DNA of 64,000 nucleotides, taken from assembly GCA_017450695.1 (NCBI GenBank), contig JAFSTA010000115.1, positions 1-64,000 of the forward strand, written 5' to 3'. A model generated the notes under the pieces. That model saw only the letters and a program-made list of their open reading frames with translations. It was not told the origin of the DNA and made no database searches. The DNA comes from Kiritimatiellia bacterium. Lineage in GTDB: Bacteria > Verrucomicrobiota > Kiritimatiellia > RFP12 > UBA1067. The position numbers and the translations under genes were made by a program. This document shows, in pieces, positions 17,445-25,840 of this stretch (position 1 is its first letter; every line of letters starts with the position of its first letter).

Positions 17445-17646
17445 GAAGTCTTTTTTACTCCGTTCGCAAGCATAGATTCGGAAAAAAAGACTTTTTGAGA
17501 ACCTCCGCAGGGGGGCTTGAAAGTCTTTTCCATTCCAGTCCCCTCGTGGAAGTCTTTTTCTCTTTCCCCTCCTTCACCGTGGATGGTTCAGTTCCGTTTC
17601 CGTCTTTTCTATGTGTCTTTCTGTTTTTTCGGAATCATCCACGGTG
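17445..17646. repeat. Short-repeat block upstream of terL (possible packaging site)
   Basis: The motif AGTCTTTT or its complement occurs at about 17446, 17488, 17522 and 17551, with further GTCTTT copies to 17645. An inverted repeat CACCGTGGATG/CATCCACGGTG spans 17575-17646 with a 50-nt loop. The block lies in the gene-poor interval between the NUMOD3 gene and terL. A cos or pac role is inferred from position. Confidence 0.4.
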
Positions 17647-17672
17647 TCTTTCCTGTTTCATCTTTCCGTTAT

Positions 17673-17990
17673 TTATGTCCTGTGAACCTTTGCCGTATAT
17701 CTTTTCCCCTTGAGTAAGAGCCTGTTCCTCATTGTGGTTTTCTTTGTTGTAGTCTTTTCCTTTTGTGGCTCTGACTTCTTTCCCCTGTGTGATTCAGCCA
17801 TCTTCTGTCTGGTTTCAACTGTCATCTTCTTTCCGATGTGTGCCTCTGACATCTTTCTTTTGGTTTCTTCTGTCATCTTCTTTCCCGTGTGAGCTACGGA
17901 CATCTTCCACTTGGTCAGTTCTGAATGGTGTTTTCCTGTATGGGCGGCTCTCATCTTTTCCCTTGTTTCCTCTGTGAAATTCTTTCTCAT
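17673..17990 (-). CDS. NUMOD3 repeat DNA-binding protein without a nuclease
   Basis: 105 residues from ATG 17990 (AAGGA 8 nt upstream), preferred to an earlier ATG that overlaps the previous gene. It has four NUMOD3-type helices in tandem: FTEETREKMRAAHTGK, SELTKWKMSVAHTGK, TEETKRKMSEAHIGK and TVETRQKMAESHRGK. The tail is basic. NUMOD3 normally serves as the DNA-binding part of homing endonucleases, but no HNH or GIY-YIG domain is present. It could be a homing-endonuclease remnant, a DNA-binding regulator or a replacement for the missing small terminase. Confidence 0.75.
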   Translation of the reverse strand: MRKNFTEETREKMRAAHTGKHHSELTKWKMSVAHTGKKMTEETKRKMSEAHIGKKMTVETRQKMAESHRGKKSEPQKEKTTTKKTTMRNRLLLKGKRYTAKVHRT

Positions 17991-18015
17991 GTTGTGTTTC
18001 CTTTCTTTGGTGTTT

Positions 18016-18453
18016 CTAGAAGGGTAGGTCATTTGGATTGTCCTCCGTTACGGATGTCTTTTGTTTTTCCGTTGTGCTGCCGGTGTTTATTTGATGGTCT
18101 TTGGATTGTAACAGAGCCTTTACTTCGGCTATTCCTTCGTAGATGTTTTCCATCTGGCTGTGTGTGTCCAAGATGACATCCAATAGTTTGCTGAACATGA
18201 TTTCGTAGGACATCTTGTCAAAGGATGATCTCTGTTCCCTGATTCTGATCACGTTCCTGTAAATGACTTCGTTTTTGACATTGATCTTGTATTCTACGGT
18301 CAGCTTCTTTTTAATTCCCTTGAGAAGGTTGTAACCCTCCGTCTGCGGTGTGGCTGTAAAGCTTCTCCCGTCCGTTGAGTTGATGAAGACCGCTGTAAAG
18401 TTTGGAGATATTTCTTTCTCGGCTATGTTATCGACTTCTATATTTGTAGTCAT
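18016..18453 (-). CDS. Possible phage ssDNA-binding protein
   Basis: 145 residues. The last residues, EDNPNDLPF, match the acidic, Pro-Phe-ending tail by which SSB proteins recruit partners. The rest has a beta-rich N-terminal half (NFTAVFINSTDGRSF, KKLTVEYKINV), then helices and a Ser/Thr/Lys linker before the tail. A canonical OB fold cannot be proven by eye. It lies beside the possible replication gene. AAGGA precedes ATG 18453. Confidence 0.55.
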   Translation of the reverse strand: MTTNIEVDNIAEKEISPNFTAVFINSTDGRSFTATPQTEGYNLLKGIKKKLTVEYKINVKNEVIYRNVIRIREQRSSFDKMSYEIMFSKLLDVILDTHSQMENIYEGIAEVKALLQSKDHQINTGSTTEKQKTSVTEDNPNDLPF

Positions 18454-18547
18454 AATTTAATCCTTTTTGTTATCATTGTTTTTGGGATTCTGATTTGAAG
18501 TCCCGTTTTAATTTATTCTTTTTTTTGTTTGATTGAGACTCGGGACA

Positions 18548-18582
18548 AAAAAACCTGTAGAGACCTTGCGAGTCCCTACAGG
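18548..18582 (-). terminator. Intrinsic terminator between replication and late genes
   Basis: Stem CCTGTAG/CTACAGG (18554-18582) with an inner GAC/GTC pair. On the minus strand it is followed by seven U. It lies after the 84-aa gene and before the SSB-like gene. Confidence 0.75.
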
Positions 18583-18726
18583 AAAAACAACAATATCTTT
18601 GAGGTAATAAATGTGTTCGGTATAATTGTGTATTGGAATATATTTCTAGCGAGCCTAATAAAAAAATATCTTATTCGAGTATTGAATAATATGACTAAAA
18701 GTACAAACAGGGTACAATGATATACC

Positions 18727-18981
18727 CTATGTATTTGTTCTTTTTTTGGTTCTTGTGTTCTCTTCCATCCACGCATTCAAATCATCCGGGAGTTTCCCTG
18801 TGAACACCTTTAGTTTCCGCAGGGCGTTCATGACGGCTTTCAGTTCCGTTCTGTTTGGACCTCTCCCGTCTGGAAATGTGACCTCGTTTGTTTCGGGGTC
18901 GTAGAAAGGGTTCAGTCCGATGATTTTACAACTGTCGTATATCAGCCTCATGAAGAAGCGGGGGTGTACGTTTAATTCCAT
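18727..18981 (-). CDS. Small hypothetical phage protein
   Basis: 84 residues from ATG 18981, which has AAAGGA upstream; longer versions would overlap the previous gene. It starts MELNVHPRFF, contains DPETNEVTFPDGRGPNRTELKA-like charged segments and ends in a basic tail. Predicted mostly helical. No family is recognised. It lies directly after the 453-aa gene and before a terminator, so it belongs to the early/replication unit. Confidence 0.6.
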   Translation of the reverse strand: MELNVHPRFFMRLIYDSCKIIGLNPFYDPETNEVTFPDGRGPNRTELKAVMNALRKLKVFTGKLPDDLNAWMEENTRTKKRTNT

Positions 18982-19009
18982 TGTTTCGTTCCTTTGTATA
19001 GTTGGGTTG

Positions 19010-20371
19010 TTATTGTTGATGTTGTGGTAGAATCCAGTCTTTGCAATACTTCTCGGCACAGGACTTCACGATCTCGTCCATCATGTTTTTTCGTTCCGTG
19101 TCCTTGGACTCATCGTCTCCGTTGAGGTAGAAAGCGTCATACTTCTTCGCGTATTGGATTCCATTCTTTTGTAAGACGGCTTCCACATCCATGTAGATAC
19201 AGGACTCATGTAAGAAAACCTCCGTTCCGTTTTTCTCGCCAAGTATTCTGTCCACATCGGCTTTGATAGAATCCACTATTATCATTTTCCTTCGCAATTC
19301 AGCTCCTTTGTACCTCTGTCTTAAAATAGCCTCCACTTGGGAATGGACTTGTTTTGCCGAACAGAAAAAACACCTTAGGTTGAAAAGCTTACAGTTGTCC
19401 CTTGTTGTGGAGTCTGAAAAAGGACTGCCGTTCAGCAGTTCGTAAATGTCAATCTCCTGATCCATCCATTTTCCCGTGTTCAGAAGGAGAAGGACTCTCG
19501 GCACGGAGGATTTGATGTCGTATTGGAAAAGTCTATTCCATCCAAAGATTTTCAGGGTCTCGACCTTGAAGAATATGTTTTCCTTGTTACAAAAATCGTT
19601 CCAGTCTCGAATCCCGATACGGGTGACAAGTTTCTCTGTGGTTTCTATATTCGGCAGAAGATGTCCGCGAAAGACATCCGGAATGTTCTTGTTTAGCTTT
19701 TCCCTCTTGTCCATGTAATATCCGAGTTGTCGATAGTTTGAACAGAGTCCCTGTGTGATGTTCAGCAGTAAAGCCTCTTTGTTTATACCCTTTCTCATGA
19801 TGCTGACTTTGCCGAATACACATCTGGATGGATCTATCACGCTTGTGGTTGGAAGCTGTTGTTTGTTTTTACTGGTAGCGATCTCACCGAACTTCTCGAC
19901 ACAGAACTCAAGGATCATGTCCATCGTGTCCCTGTTGAGAATAAAAATCTGGGCTACCTTGTCCTTCTTCGAGTAATCCCCATTGATCAGCTTTATACAG
20001 TCCAGTTTCTCCAAAAGACCCCTTGTCCTGCCTACGATACTTCTGCTTCCGAGCATATCTATCAGGTTCTTGTCAGTCGTGGCGATTGGGCTTTCCTTTA
20101 TGTACTCCCTATAACATTTTCCCCGAAGGTAACGTATGAAGGGATATATGTTTCTCTGTAATGTGGTTTTCCACTTTTGTCCGAGAATGCTCTTTACGGC
20201 ATCTATATTTTGAACATCGTTACGGAATTCGGATTGTTCGTGTATGACGCTCTGGATATACACGCTCTTCTTTTTCCTCATGTCTTCCCAAGGAGAAGGC
20301 AAAGAAGCCAGTACATTGTAGATTGCCTCTTTTTCCCAGTCCGGGCGTTTATTCGTCAGATTGTTGCTCAT
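19010..20371 (-). CDS. Possible phage replication protein
   Basis: 453 residues, helical and basic. A segment near residue 284 reads FQYDIKSSVPRV and one near 410 reads KYDAFYLNGDD. The order D-x-x-S-S-x-P-R then Y-D-x-F recalls polymerase-palm motifs A and C, so it may be a polymerase or primase-type enzyme, but the match is weak. It is the first gene downstream of the iteron-like block. ATG 20371 has GAGGT upstream. An ordinary replication initiator is the main alternative. Confidence 0.4.
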   Translation of the reverse strand: MSNNLTNKRPDWEKEAIYNVLASLPSPWEDMRKKKSVYIQSVIHEQSEFRNDVQNIDAVKSILGQKWKTTLQRNIYPFIRYLRGKCYREYIKESPIATTDKNLIDMLGSRSIVGRTRGLLEKLDCIKLINGDYSKKDKVAQIFILNRDTMDMILEFCVEKFGEIATSKNKQQLPTTSVIDPSRCVFGKVSIMRKGINKEALLLNITQGLCSNYRQLGYYMDKREKLNKNIPDVFRGHLLPNIETTEKLVTRIGIRDWNDFCNKENIFFKVETLKIFGWNRLFQYDIKSSVPRVLLLLNTGKWMDQEIDIYELLNGSPFSDSTTRDNCKLFNLRCFFCSAKQVHSQVEAILRQRYKGAELRRKMIIVDSIKADVDRILGEKNGTEVFLHESCIYMDVEAVLQKNGIQYAKKYDAFYLNGDDESKDTERKNMMDEIVKSCAEKYCKDWILPQHQQ

Positions 20372-20420
20372 TCGTTTACCTCAATCGATTGTTTTTTTTA
20401 GTTTGTTAGGTTTTCTTTTC

Positions 20421-21625
20421 AAAAAGTTAATTGGTCTGTTCGTAGATAACATCAACACATAAAAAAGTGTACACTAAATGGGGGGTGCCAGGGGTCATTA
20501 GTGAATCACTGGTTAAATATGTTGGGAGACTGTATGGTCTTTCCGTATGATTTGATTCGTGTTCTCATATATATTGGGTCTGTTCGTAGATAACATCAAC
20601 ACATAAAAGTGTACACTAACTGTTTATAAAAAAAGTATTGTAAGTATCAACCCAATCTCCCTAATAGTCCTGTGTAGTTTAGTATCAACTCAATATCCTA
20701 ATAAATCCTGTGTAGTTAGGTATCAACTCAGTCTCCCCTAGTAGTCCCTGTGTAGGTATATGATGGAAGGTATCCCATTTAGTGTACACATTTTTAAAAG
20801 TTGGAGTTTTTGTGATGAATCGTAACTGGTTAAATATGTTGGGAGACTGTATGGTCTTTCCGTATGATCTGATTCGTGTTCTCATATATATATTGGTCTG
20901 TTCGTAGATAACATCAACACATAAAAAAAGTGTACACTAAATGGGGGGTGTCAGGGTCATTAGTGAATCACGGAGTGTTATTACGGTTTGAATACATTGG
21001 TTGTTAAGAGTCAACTGGTATGGGCAATATACATTCCCTTCTTTATTTGGGCTACAAAGGGAGTTTGTTATTGGCTTTTCAAACACTTCTTAAAAAAACG
21101 CCGTATAAAGCGTTTTTAAAGGGATGTCATTTGGTTCCGATATATTACACCTCTGAAACATCAAATCGTTTATACGGTTGAAAATTTGTAGAGTTCTTAA
21201 AAGCCCAAACTTGAATCAACATTTTTTATCCGTTCAAAGCTCCATGTAGCAGTTTTCTTGTGTTTCTAAAAAACCTACTGTTATAAAAAGCATTGTAAGT
21301 ATCAATTCAAAAAGTTAATTGGTCTGTTCGTAGATAACATCAACACATAAAAAAAGTGTACACTAAAAGGGGGTGTCAGGGTCATTAGTGAATCACGGAG
21401 TGTTATTACGGTTTGAATACATTGGTTGTTAAGAGTGAACTGGTATGGGCAATATACATTTCCTTCTTTATTTGGCTACAAAAAAAAGGAGTTTGTTATT
21501 GGCATTGTAAGTATCAATTCAATCTCCCCTAGATAATCCCTGTGTAGTTAGGTATATGATGGAAGGTATCCCATTTAGTGTACACATTTTTGAAAGTTGG
21601 AGTTTTTGTGATGAATCGTAACCGA
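20421..21625. repeat. Iteron-like repeat block, possible replication origin
   Basis: A gene-free mosaic of direct repeats. A unit beginning GGTCTGTTCGTAGATAACAT recurs at 20433, 20577, 20895 and 21321. The palindrome AGTGTACACT occurs at 20466, 20608, 20929 and 21355, and the variant AGTGTACACA at 20781 and 21577. Larger segments are duplicated: 20895-21076 with 21321-21500, 20511-20574 with 20829-20892, and 20759-20828 with 21553-21620. The palindrome suggests a dimeric DNA-binding protein. Origin function is inferred. Confidence 0.6.
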
Positions 21626-21737
21626 TTAGATTCATCGTAACAGGGAGAATGATTCGAGGTCTGCATTTCAATTGAATAAACACAAAAAACAGTTTGTTCT
21701 ACAGTTGAACAAACGAACTCTAATTAGAGGTAAAATT

Positions 21738-22109
21738 ATGAAAAATTCAAAAAAATTCGTAAATATATCAGCCCGTAACCATGCGAGACTTTGGAAAAAG
21801 GTCTTTGGTTCATACAAAGCGACGGGAATGGTGTTCCACCATATTGACATGGAAATGAAATACCGTGATCCGAGAAGATACATCCAATGGAATCCAGAGG
21901 ACTTGGAAATCATGGATAAGCACGAACACATGAGTCTCCACAAAAAGGGCTGGAATCCTTCTATTGAAACTCGTCAGAGGATGAGTGAGGCTAAATTGGG
22001 TAAACACCATTCAGAGGAGACCAAGCAAAAAATGCGGGAAGCCAGAAAACACTACTGGCTGATCCGTAAAGCCAAAGAGATCTTGGAAAACGGTCTGGAT
22101 GAAGAGTAG
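21738..22109 (+). CDS. HNH homing endonuclease with NUMOD3 tail
   Basis: 123 residues from ATG 21738 (AGAGG upstream). An HNH-type core is visible: HHIDM near residue 34, an Asn in QWNPEDL near 50, and HEHMSLH near 65. A NUMOD3 segment (SEETKQKMREARKHY) follows. It is the only plus-strand gene in the right half of the prophage, next to the repeat block, as expected for a freestanding selfish endonuclease. It shares the NUMOD3 helix type with the protein at 17673-17990. Confidence 0.75.
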   Translation: MKNSKKFVNISARNHARLWKKVFGSYKATGMVFHHIDMEMKYRDPRRYIQWNPEDLEIMDKHEHMSLHKKGWNPSIETRQRMSEAKLGKHHSEETKQKMREARKHYWLIRKAKEILENGLDEE

Positions 22110-22127
22110 AGTAGGGAATTGATGTTT

Positions 22128-22162
22128 GGGGTCTTATACAACGGAGCGAAGTATAAGACCCC
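22128..22162. terminator. Bidirectional terminator between convergent genes
   Basis: A perfect 12-bp stem GGGGTCTTATAC/GTATAAGACCCC with an 11-nt loop lies between the HNH gene (ends 22109) and the minus-strand gene ending at 22176. U tracts are weak on both sides. Confidence 0.7.
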
Positions 22163-22175
22163 GTATATTTACTCT

Positions 22176-22664
22176 TTACTTCAGGAATCGACTACATAGG
22201 TCTTTGAACTCTCCTTTCTGTTCCTCTGTCATGTTTGGATTGCTGTAACGAACTAAGAATTTGAGACAACGAGGAACGTCAATTTTGTAAGTATATTTTA
22301 TGAACTCTTGATATCTATCAGGTATTTCAATATTAAGATATATTACTCCATGTTCACCATAACCATCAATACCGCAGCAAAAAAATTTTCTGTCATACAT
22401 CTGATAAGTAACATCATGTGTGATAATCATCATGAACATCGCTTTTAATATGGTAGTATCATTCACGTCTTCTCTGAAAAGATCGTAAAATTCTGTGTAA
22501 ACGTCCTTTATATTGGCTTCTGTAATCTGCTGAAAATCAGGATCGTTAACATCCCGATTTTTGAGAGCTTCATAAAAATGATTAAAGAATGAGCTTCTAA
22601 TCATAAATTCTACTAACTTTACTGATTTCTTTGACACTTTATTTAGCAAGTTTTCGTACTTCAT
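22176..22664 (-). CDS. Hypothetical phage protein
   Basis: 162 residues from ATG 22664, with AGGAG seven nt upstream. It is helix-rich and acidic, with several Tyr/Phe and a CCG motif (FFCCGIDGYGEHG) near the middle. No known family is recognised. It lies between the HNH gene and a 214-aa gene of unknown function in the early region of the prophage. Confidence 0.55.
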   Translation of the reverse strand: MKYENLLNKVSKKSVKLVEFMIRSSFFNHFYEALKNRDVNDPDFQQITEANIKDVYTEFYDLFREDVNDTTILKAMFMMIITHDVTYQMYDRKFFCCGIDGYGEHGVIYLNIEIPDRYQEFIKYTYKIDVPRCLKFLVRYSNPNMTEEQKGEFKDLCSRFLK

Positions 22665-22851
22665 CAATTGACTCCTTTTGTTGGTTGTTTTTCAAAACAA
22701 ACTGTTTTGAATTTATTGAATTAAAATCATAATTGGTCTTTCGGCAAGAACAGCCGTCTATATCTGTATCTAGTATATTTCGTAAAGGGGCTGACACCCA
22801 TCCACCGACGGCTTGTATCAACCCCTCAAAAGATTTCTGTTAGGCTACCTC

Positions 22852-23496
22852 CTACTCGTTTTCCTGGTTCTCCGTTGGAGGGGTCTCATCCGTTACCGAA
22901 TTGGAATCAGCCTCTCCGTTGGAGGGTTGTTCTGGAGAAGTCTCCGTTGTGGAGTCTGACGATTGTTCATCGTCAGTTGGTTGTGAATGTCTCTGCTCCT
23001 GTTCATAAGCATCACAGAGTTCTCTAAAGGCATTTCTCGACATTTTACCAGCACCGAGTTTTATGACAGCACGGATGTGTTCATCGACTTTCTGCTGAAC
23101 GGTCTTCTTGGCTTTCCGTTGTTCTCGCCGACTGGTTTTTTCGGCTTCCCATTTGCTACTTATCCTCTCCAACACATTCGACACCTCCGGATCGTCCTTA
23201 TCTTCAAGACAGAACGATTGGAGTTTCTCAAGGAAGTCACCGCTGTATTTACCCTGATGGTATTCCTTTGAACAGAACCCAATAAGTATTCCGTTCGCGG
23301 AGATATTTCTATCCTTCATCAGTTTTTTTACAGCTTTGACCGTAGCGTTGAATGAGAACGCTGTCATATAGCAGACGCAGAGCATCTTAATGTACACACT
23401 CCCGTCATTTTTCCACTTGCTTTGAACAGCTTGAATTTTATCAGCTATCTCACCCATTTTTTCAGGGGATGGTGTAGCCTTTGGTATTTTGACCAT
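22852..23496 (-). CDS. Hypothetical phage protein with acidic tail
   Basis: 214 residues from ATG 23496, with AGGAGG upstream. Residues 1-150 are helical and basic (KTSRREQRKAKKTVQQKVDE). The last 50 are Ser/Glu/Thr/Pro-rich and strongly acidic, ending NQENE. A basic helical body with a disordered acidic tail suggests a nucleic-acid-associated or regulatory protein. Three covarying hairpins lie just upstream (23545-23626) and may control it. No family is recognised. Confidence 0.55.
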   Translation of the reverse strand: MVKIPKATPSPEKMGEIADKIQAVQSKWKNDGSVYIKMLCVCYMTAFSFNATVKAVKKLMKDRNISANGILIGFCSKEYHQGKYSGDFLEKLQSFCLEDKDDPEVSNVLERISSKWEAEKTSRREQRKAKKTVQQKVDEHIRAVIKLGAGKMSRNAFRELCDAYEQEQRHSQPTDDEQSSDSTTETSPEQPSNGEADSNSVTDETPPTENQENE

Positions 23497-23544
23497 TTTA
23501 ACCTCCTTTCAGTTCCGTTCCTACGAATAGGAACAGATTTCATA

Positions 23545-23626
23545 TTGGCGACAGGACGCCACCCTTCAATATATCGGTGACATAACGTCACCCAGTTCAA
23601 TTTATCTTGGCGACAGGACGCCACCC
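23545..23626. repeat. Three covarying hairpins upstream of the 214-aa gene
   Basis: Units at 23545-23564, 23574-23593 and 23607-23626 share the 3' ACGYCACCC. Units 1 and 3 form TGGCG/CGCCA, and unit 2 forms GGTGAC/GTCACC, so stem bases change in pairs. AT-rich spacers (TTCAATATAT-like) follow each. They could be operators for a repressor or RNA elements in the leader. Confidence 0.55.
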
Positions 23627-24115
23627 GATTTGATATATTTGAAAAATCAGAGTAACCGTCAGCGGAACATCTGGCTCCGGATTTTTGGATTCAGATGATA
23701 CAAGTTGGTAGTAGTCTTTCCGTAGATGGTTGTTTTGCTACCTCCGATCTCGATGCTAGCCACAAGTTCAATTTTCACAGATCAGATGTTTTCAACCTGC
23801 CCTTTCCCAAGGGGACGTATTTGGGAGATCGGTGTAATTTATGTCGGGCAAGAACCGCCCGCTGTAATTAGACTGAACCGTTACAAGGTTCGAAGCGTAT
23901 GAACAACTATTTACCAGCTGAAAAAATCAGTGTTACCGTATCACGTTTTGAAATCCTTGTCAAGGGGAAAATCTGAAAAATTTCTTCCCCCAAAAATGAA
24001 AATGAAAAAAAGACTTGACATTTCTTGAAATTTGTGCTAGCCGATTCCAACACAATTCCCAACAGAAACTCCCAGCTTAAATTTCAAAAGGATGTACCTT
24101 TGACAAGAACTCAAA
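23627..24115. other. Gene-free stretch between the 214-aa gene and the integrase
   Basis: No convincing gene. It contains hairpin-prone segments: CGGGC/GCCCG near 23848 and GAACC/GGTTC near 23878. A TTGACA at 24015-24020 has no good -10. It probably holds phage control sequences. Confidence 0.4.
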
Positions 24116-24147
24116 CAAAAAATCCAAGGATGTCTCCACCCTTGGAT
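24116..24147 (-). terminator. Terminator after the integrase gene
   Basis: Stem ATCCAAGG/CCTTGGAT (24122-24147). On the minus strand it is followed by a run of U (24121-24116). It lies 19 nt after the integrase stop at 24166. Confidence 0.75.
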
Positions 24148-24165
24148 CACTATGTTTGGCTTCTC

Positions 24166-25299
24166 CTAAAACTTGATCATCTGTACAGCCTTGATCCCAG
24201 CCTCCAGATTGAAGTGGTAGTAAAGACTGGTGATCTTCTCCGAGTTGTGACCCAAAATCTCTTTGACAATAGCCAGCGGAACTCCGGCGTTCGCACACAT
24301 GGAACAGAAGGTATGTCTCAGGCAATGAAACGATACCTTCCTCTCATCCCCATCTTTTTTTATTCCACAGTATCTCATCACGTTGGACGCTTTCGGTGTC
24401 AGGTATTCCGACTTGTACATCTGGGCGTTGGTTGGACTGATGTATTCATCCGGTTGAGATTCACTCGTGTGAACCTCTTTCAGCACGCTCAAGAGTTTTG
24501 GGTGGATCGGGATCGCCAGCATCTTTCCTAGCCTCTGTGTTTTCTTCGGGATGAACTGTATCAACCTTCTTTCAAAATCCACATTCTCCCATTTCAGCAA
24601 CGAACAGTCTGAAATTCTAGACCCTGTGTAAATCCCGAGGTGGAACAGAATCTTCATATCCTGATCTCCCTCCACATAGTTCAGCAACTTTTTCAGTTCG
24701 GCGGTTGTCAAAGCCCTTCTCGGAAACTTTGAAACAGCCTTCTTCTTTTTCAACCCGGACAAGAAATTGGATTCACCCAGCAGGATTTTGAATATCCGTC
24801 GGAGATACACCAGATAACGGTTGTATGTCGCTGAACTGACCGTTTTGGAGATTGATGTGAAATACTCCTTCGCCATTTCATCCGTCAGCTCGTCAATGTA
24901 TTTTACATTTGGATATTCCCTGTTGATCCACCTCTCGAACAGGCTGAACCCTCTATAATAATTCTCTTCTGTTCCGGCTGAAATATCGTCCACGTTCACA
25001 TCCGTCATGTAAGCGTCAAAGGCGTAATCCAAACGAACCCTTTTCTTTTCTTTCTCAATGTCTGAAAGTAGCGTCTCCGTCTGCTGGATGGTTCTGATCT
25101 TGGCTTGGAGGTTTTCAAGAACCGCAATCTTGGTCTCCTCCAAGAAGGGCTTTACGAACTCATCCAGTTTTTTCAAAGCCTCGTCCCTGTCCTTGGTCTG
25201 GGTTGACCTTGTGTATATCTTTCCATCAAAAACCCATCTAGCCATGAACAAGCCTGACGGTCTTTTGACTAGTGTTCCCGTTCCGAATGCTCTACTCAT
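24166..25299 (-). CDS. int: Tyrosine recombinase (phage integrase)
   Basis: 377 residues. An N-terminal arm-binding region and a core-binding helical domain (about 90-190) precede the catalytic domain. Catalytic residues are visible: Arg in YTGSRISD (about 229), HxxR in FHCLRHTF (about 327-330), His in LGHNS (about 350) and the nucleophile Tyr in SLYYHF (about 359). ATG 25299 has GGAGG upstream. It catalyses integration and excision at the tRNA-Val gene. It lies near attR, the usual position. Confidence 0.95.
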   Translation of the reverse strand: MSRAFGTGTLVKRPSGLFMARWVFDGKIYTRSTQTKDRDEALKKLDEFVKPFLEETKIAVLENLQAKIRTIQQTETLLSDIEKEKKRVRLDYAFDAYMTDVNVDDISAGTEENYYRGFSLFERWINREYPNVKYIDELTDEMAKEYFTSISKTVSSATYNRYLVYLRRIFKILLGESNFLSGLKKKKAVSKFPRRALTTAELKKLLNYVEGDQDMKILFHLGIYTGSRISDCSLLKWENVDFERRLIQFIPKKTQRLGKMLAIPIHPKLLSVLKEVHTSESQPDEYISPTNAQMYKSEYLTPKASNVMRYCGIKKDGDERKVSFHCLRHTFCSMCANAGVPLAIVKEILGHNSEKITSLYYHFNLEAGIKAVQMIKF

Positions 25300-25314
25300 T
25301 TCTCTTTCCTCCCT

Positions 25315-25665
25315 TCAATCCAGAACCATTGTGAAAAACTCCAGCTCATCCCCTTCTAGGTTGGAGATTCCGTAGCTGTCAGCCGTTCTCCAAAGTCCGT
25401 CATAGACCTTGGCTACCTCTTCATCCCTACCGTACCACTGAAAGATCTTGTGGTTCAGAACGGAAACAAGCTCCGTCAGCATCTTGTAATCACCCTTCCA
25501 CTCGTTGAAAGCCCTGTTGAATGTGTCTTGGACAGCCTCCACCCCAAACATATCGGCAATCGTGAAATCGTCCCAGAATGTGGAACTGCACCGCTGTTCT
25601 TGGTATTCGGGATAGAAACACTCGAACAGATCCTTGTCCGATTTACATGTCACCCTGATCCTCAT
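25315..25665 (-). CDS. Hypothetical phage protein
   Basis: 116 residues, helical, aromatic and acidic (EYQEQRCSSTFWDDF, EGDELEFFTMV). It starts inside the 3' end of the zinc-ribbon gene (23-nt overlap, GGAGG upstream) and ends 15 nt before the integrase start, so the three genes form one unit. No family is recognised. Position suggests an excisionase or regulatory partner, but this is not supported by motif. Confidence 0.55.
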   Translation of the reverse strand: MRIRVTCKSDKDLFECFYPEYQEQRCSSTFWDDFTIADMFGVEAVQDTFNRAFNEWKGDYKMLTELVSVLNHKIFQWYGRDEEVAKVYDGLWRTADSYGISNLEGDELEFFTMVLD

Positions 25666-25840
25666 CCTTTACCTCCTCCTTTTCCTTGTTTTCTGACACA
25701 TCCTTCACCATCTGTTTGATTCGTTCTGGAATGACAAACTTGATGTTGCAGTTGTCACAACACCTTCCACTCGTCTTGACGGGAAACGGGTTGTTTCCCA
25801 TACCAGTCAACTGCTTTCCGCAGATACAACACTTTCTCAT
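25643..25840 (-). CDS. Zinc-ribbon small protein
   Basis: 65 residues. Two Cys pairs (CCICG near the start and RCCDNC near residue 30) make a zinc-ribbon-like fold, followed by a Lys/Glu-rich helix. It is the first gene of the integrase unit and overlaps the next gene by 23 nt. A transcription-factor or excision role is likely by position, not by family. Confidence 0.6.
   Translation of the reverse strand: MRKCCICGKQLTGMGNNPFPVKTSGRCCDNCNIKFVIPERIKQMVKDVSENKEKEEVKDEDQGDM

Noticed and set aside
17495..17717. Small plus-strand frames upstream of terL
   Set aside because: Low-complexity Ser/Phe/Pro sequence from T-rich repeats, no start signals.
20685..20885. A 66-codon minus-strand frame in the repeat block
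   Set aside because: It lies wholly in iteron-like repeats and has no ribosome site; repeat copies do not conserve the frame.
22639..22821. A 60-codon minus-strand frame upstream of the 162-aa gene
   Set aside because: It overlaps the well-placed start of that gene and has no ribosome site.
23545..23626. Short CRISPR-like array in the prophage
   Set aside because: Only three units, differing inside the repeat by paired changes, with short AT-rich spacers that resemble each other.
23860..23920. tRNA-like sequence with GGTTCGAAGC
   Set aside because: The acceptor and anticodon stems cannot be formed; only the T-loop-like motif is present.
24025..24531. A plus-strand frame over the integrase 3' end
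   Set aside because: Antisense to the integrase catalytic domain and across its terminator.
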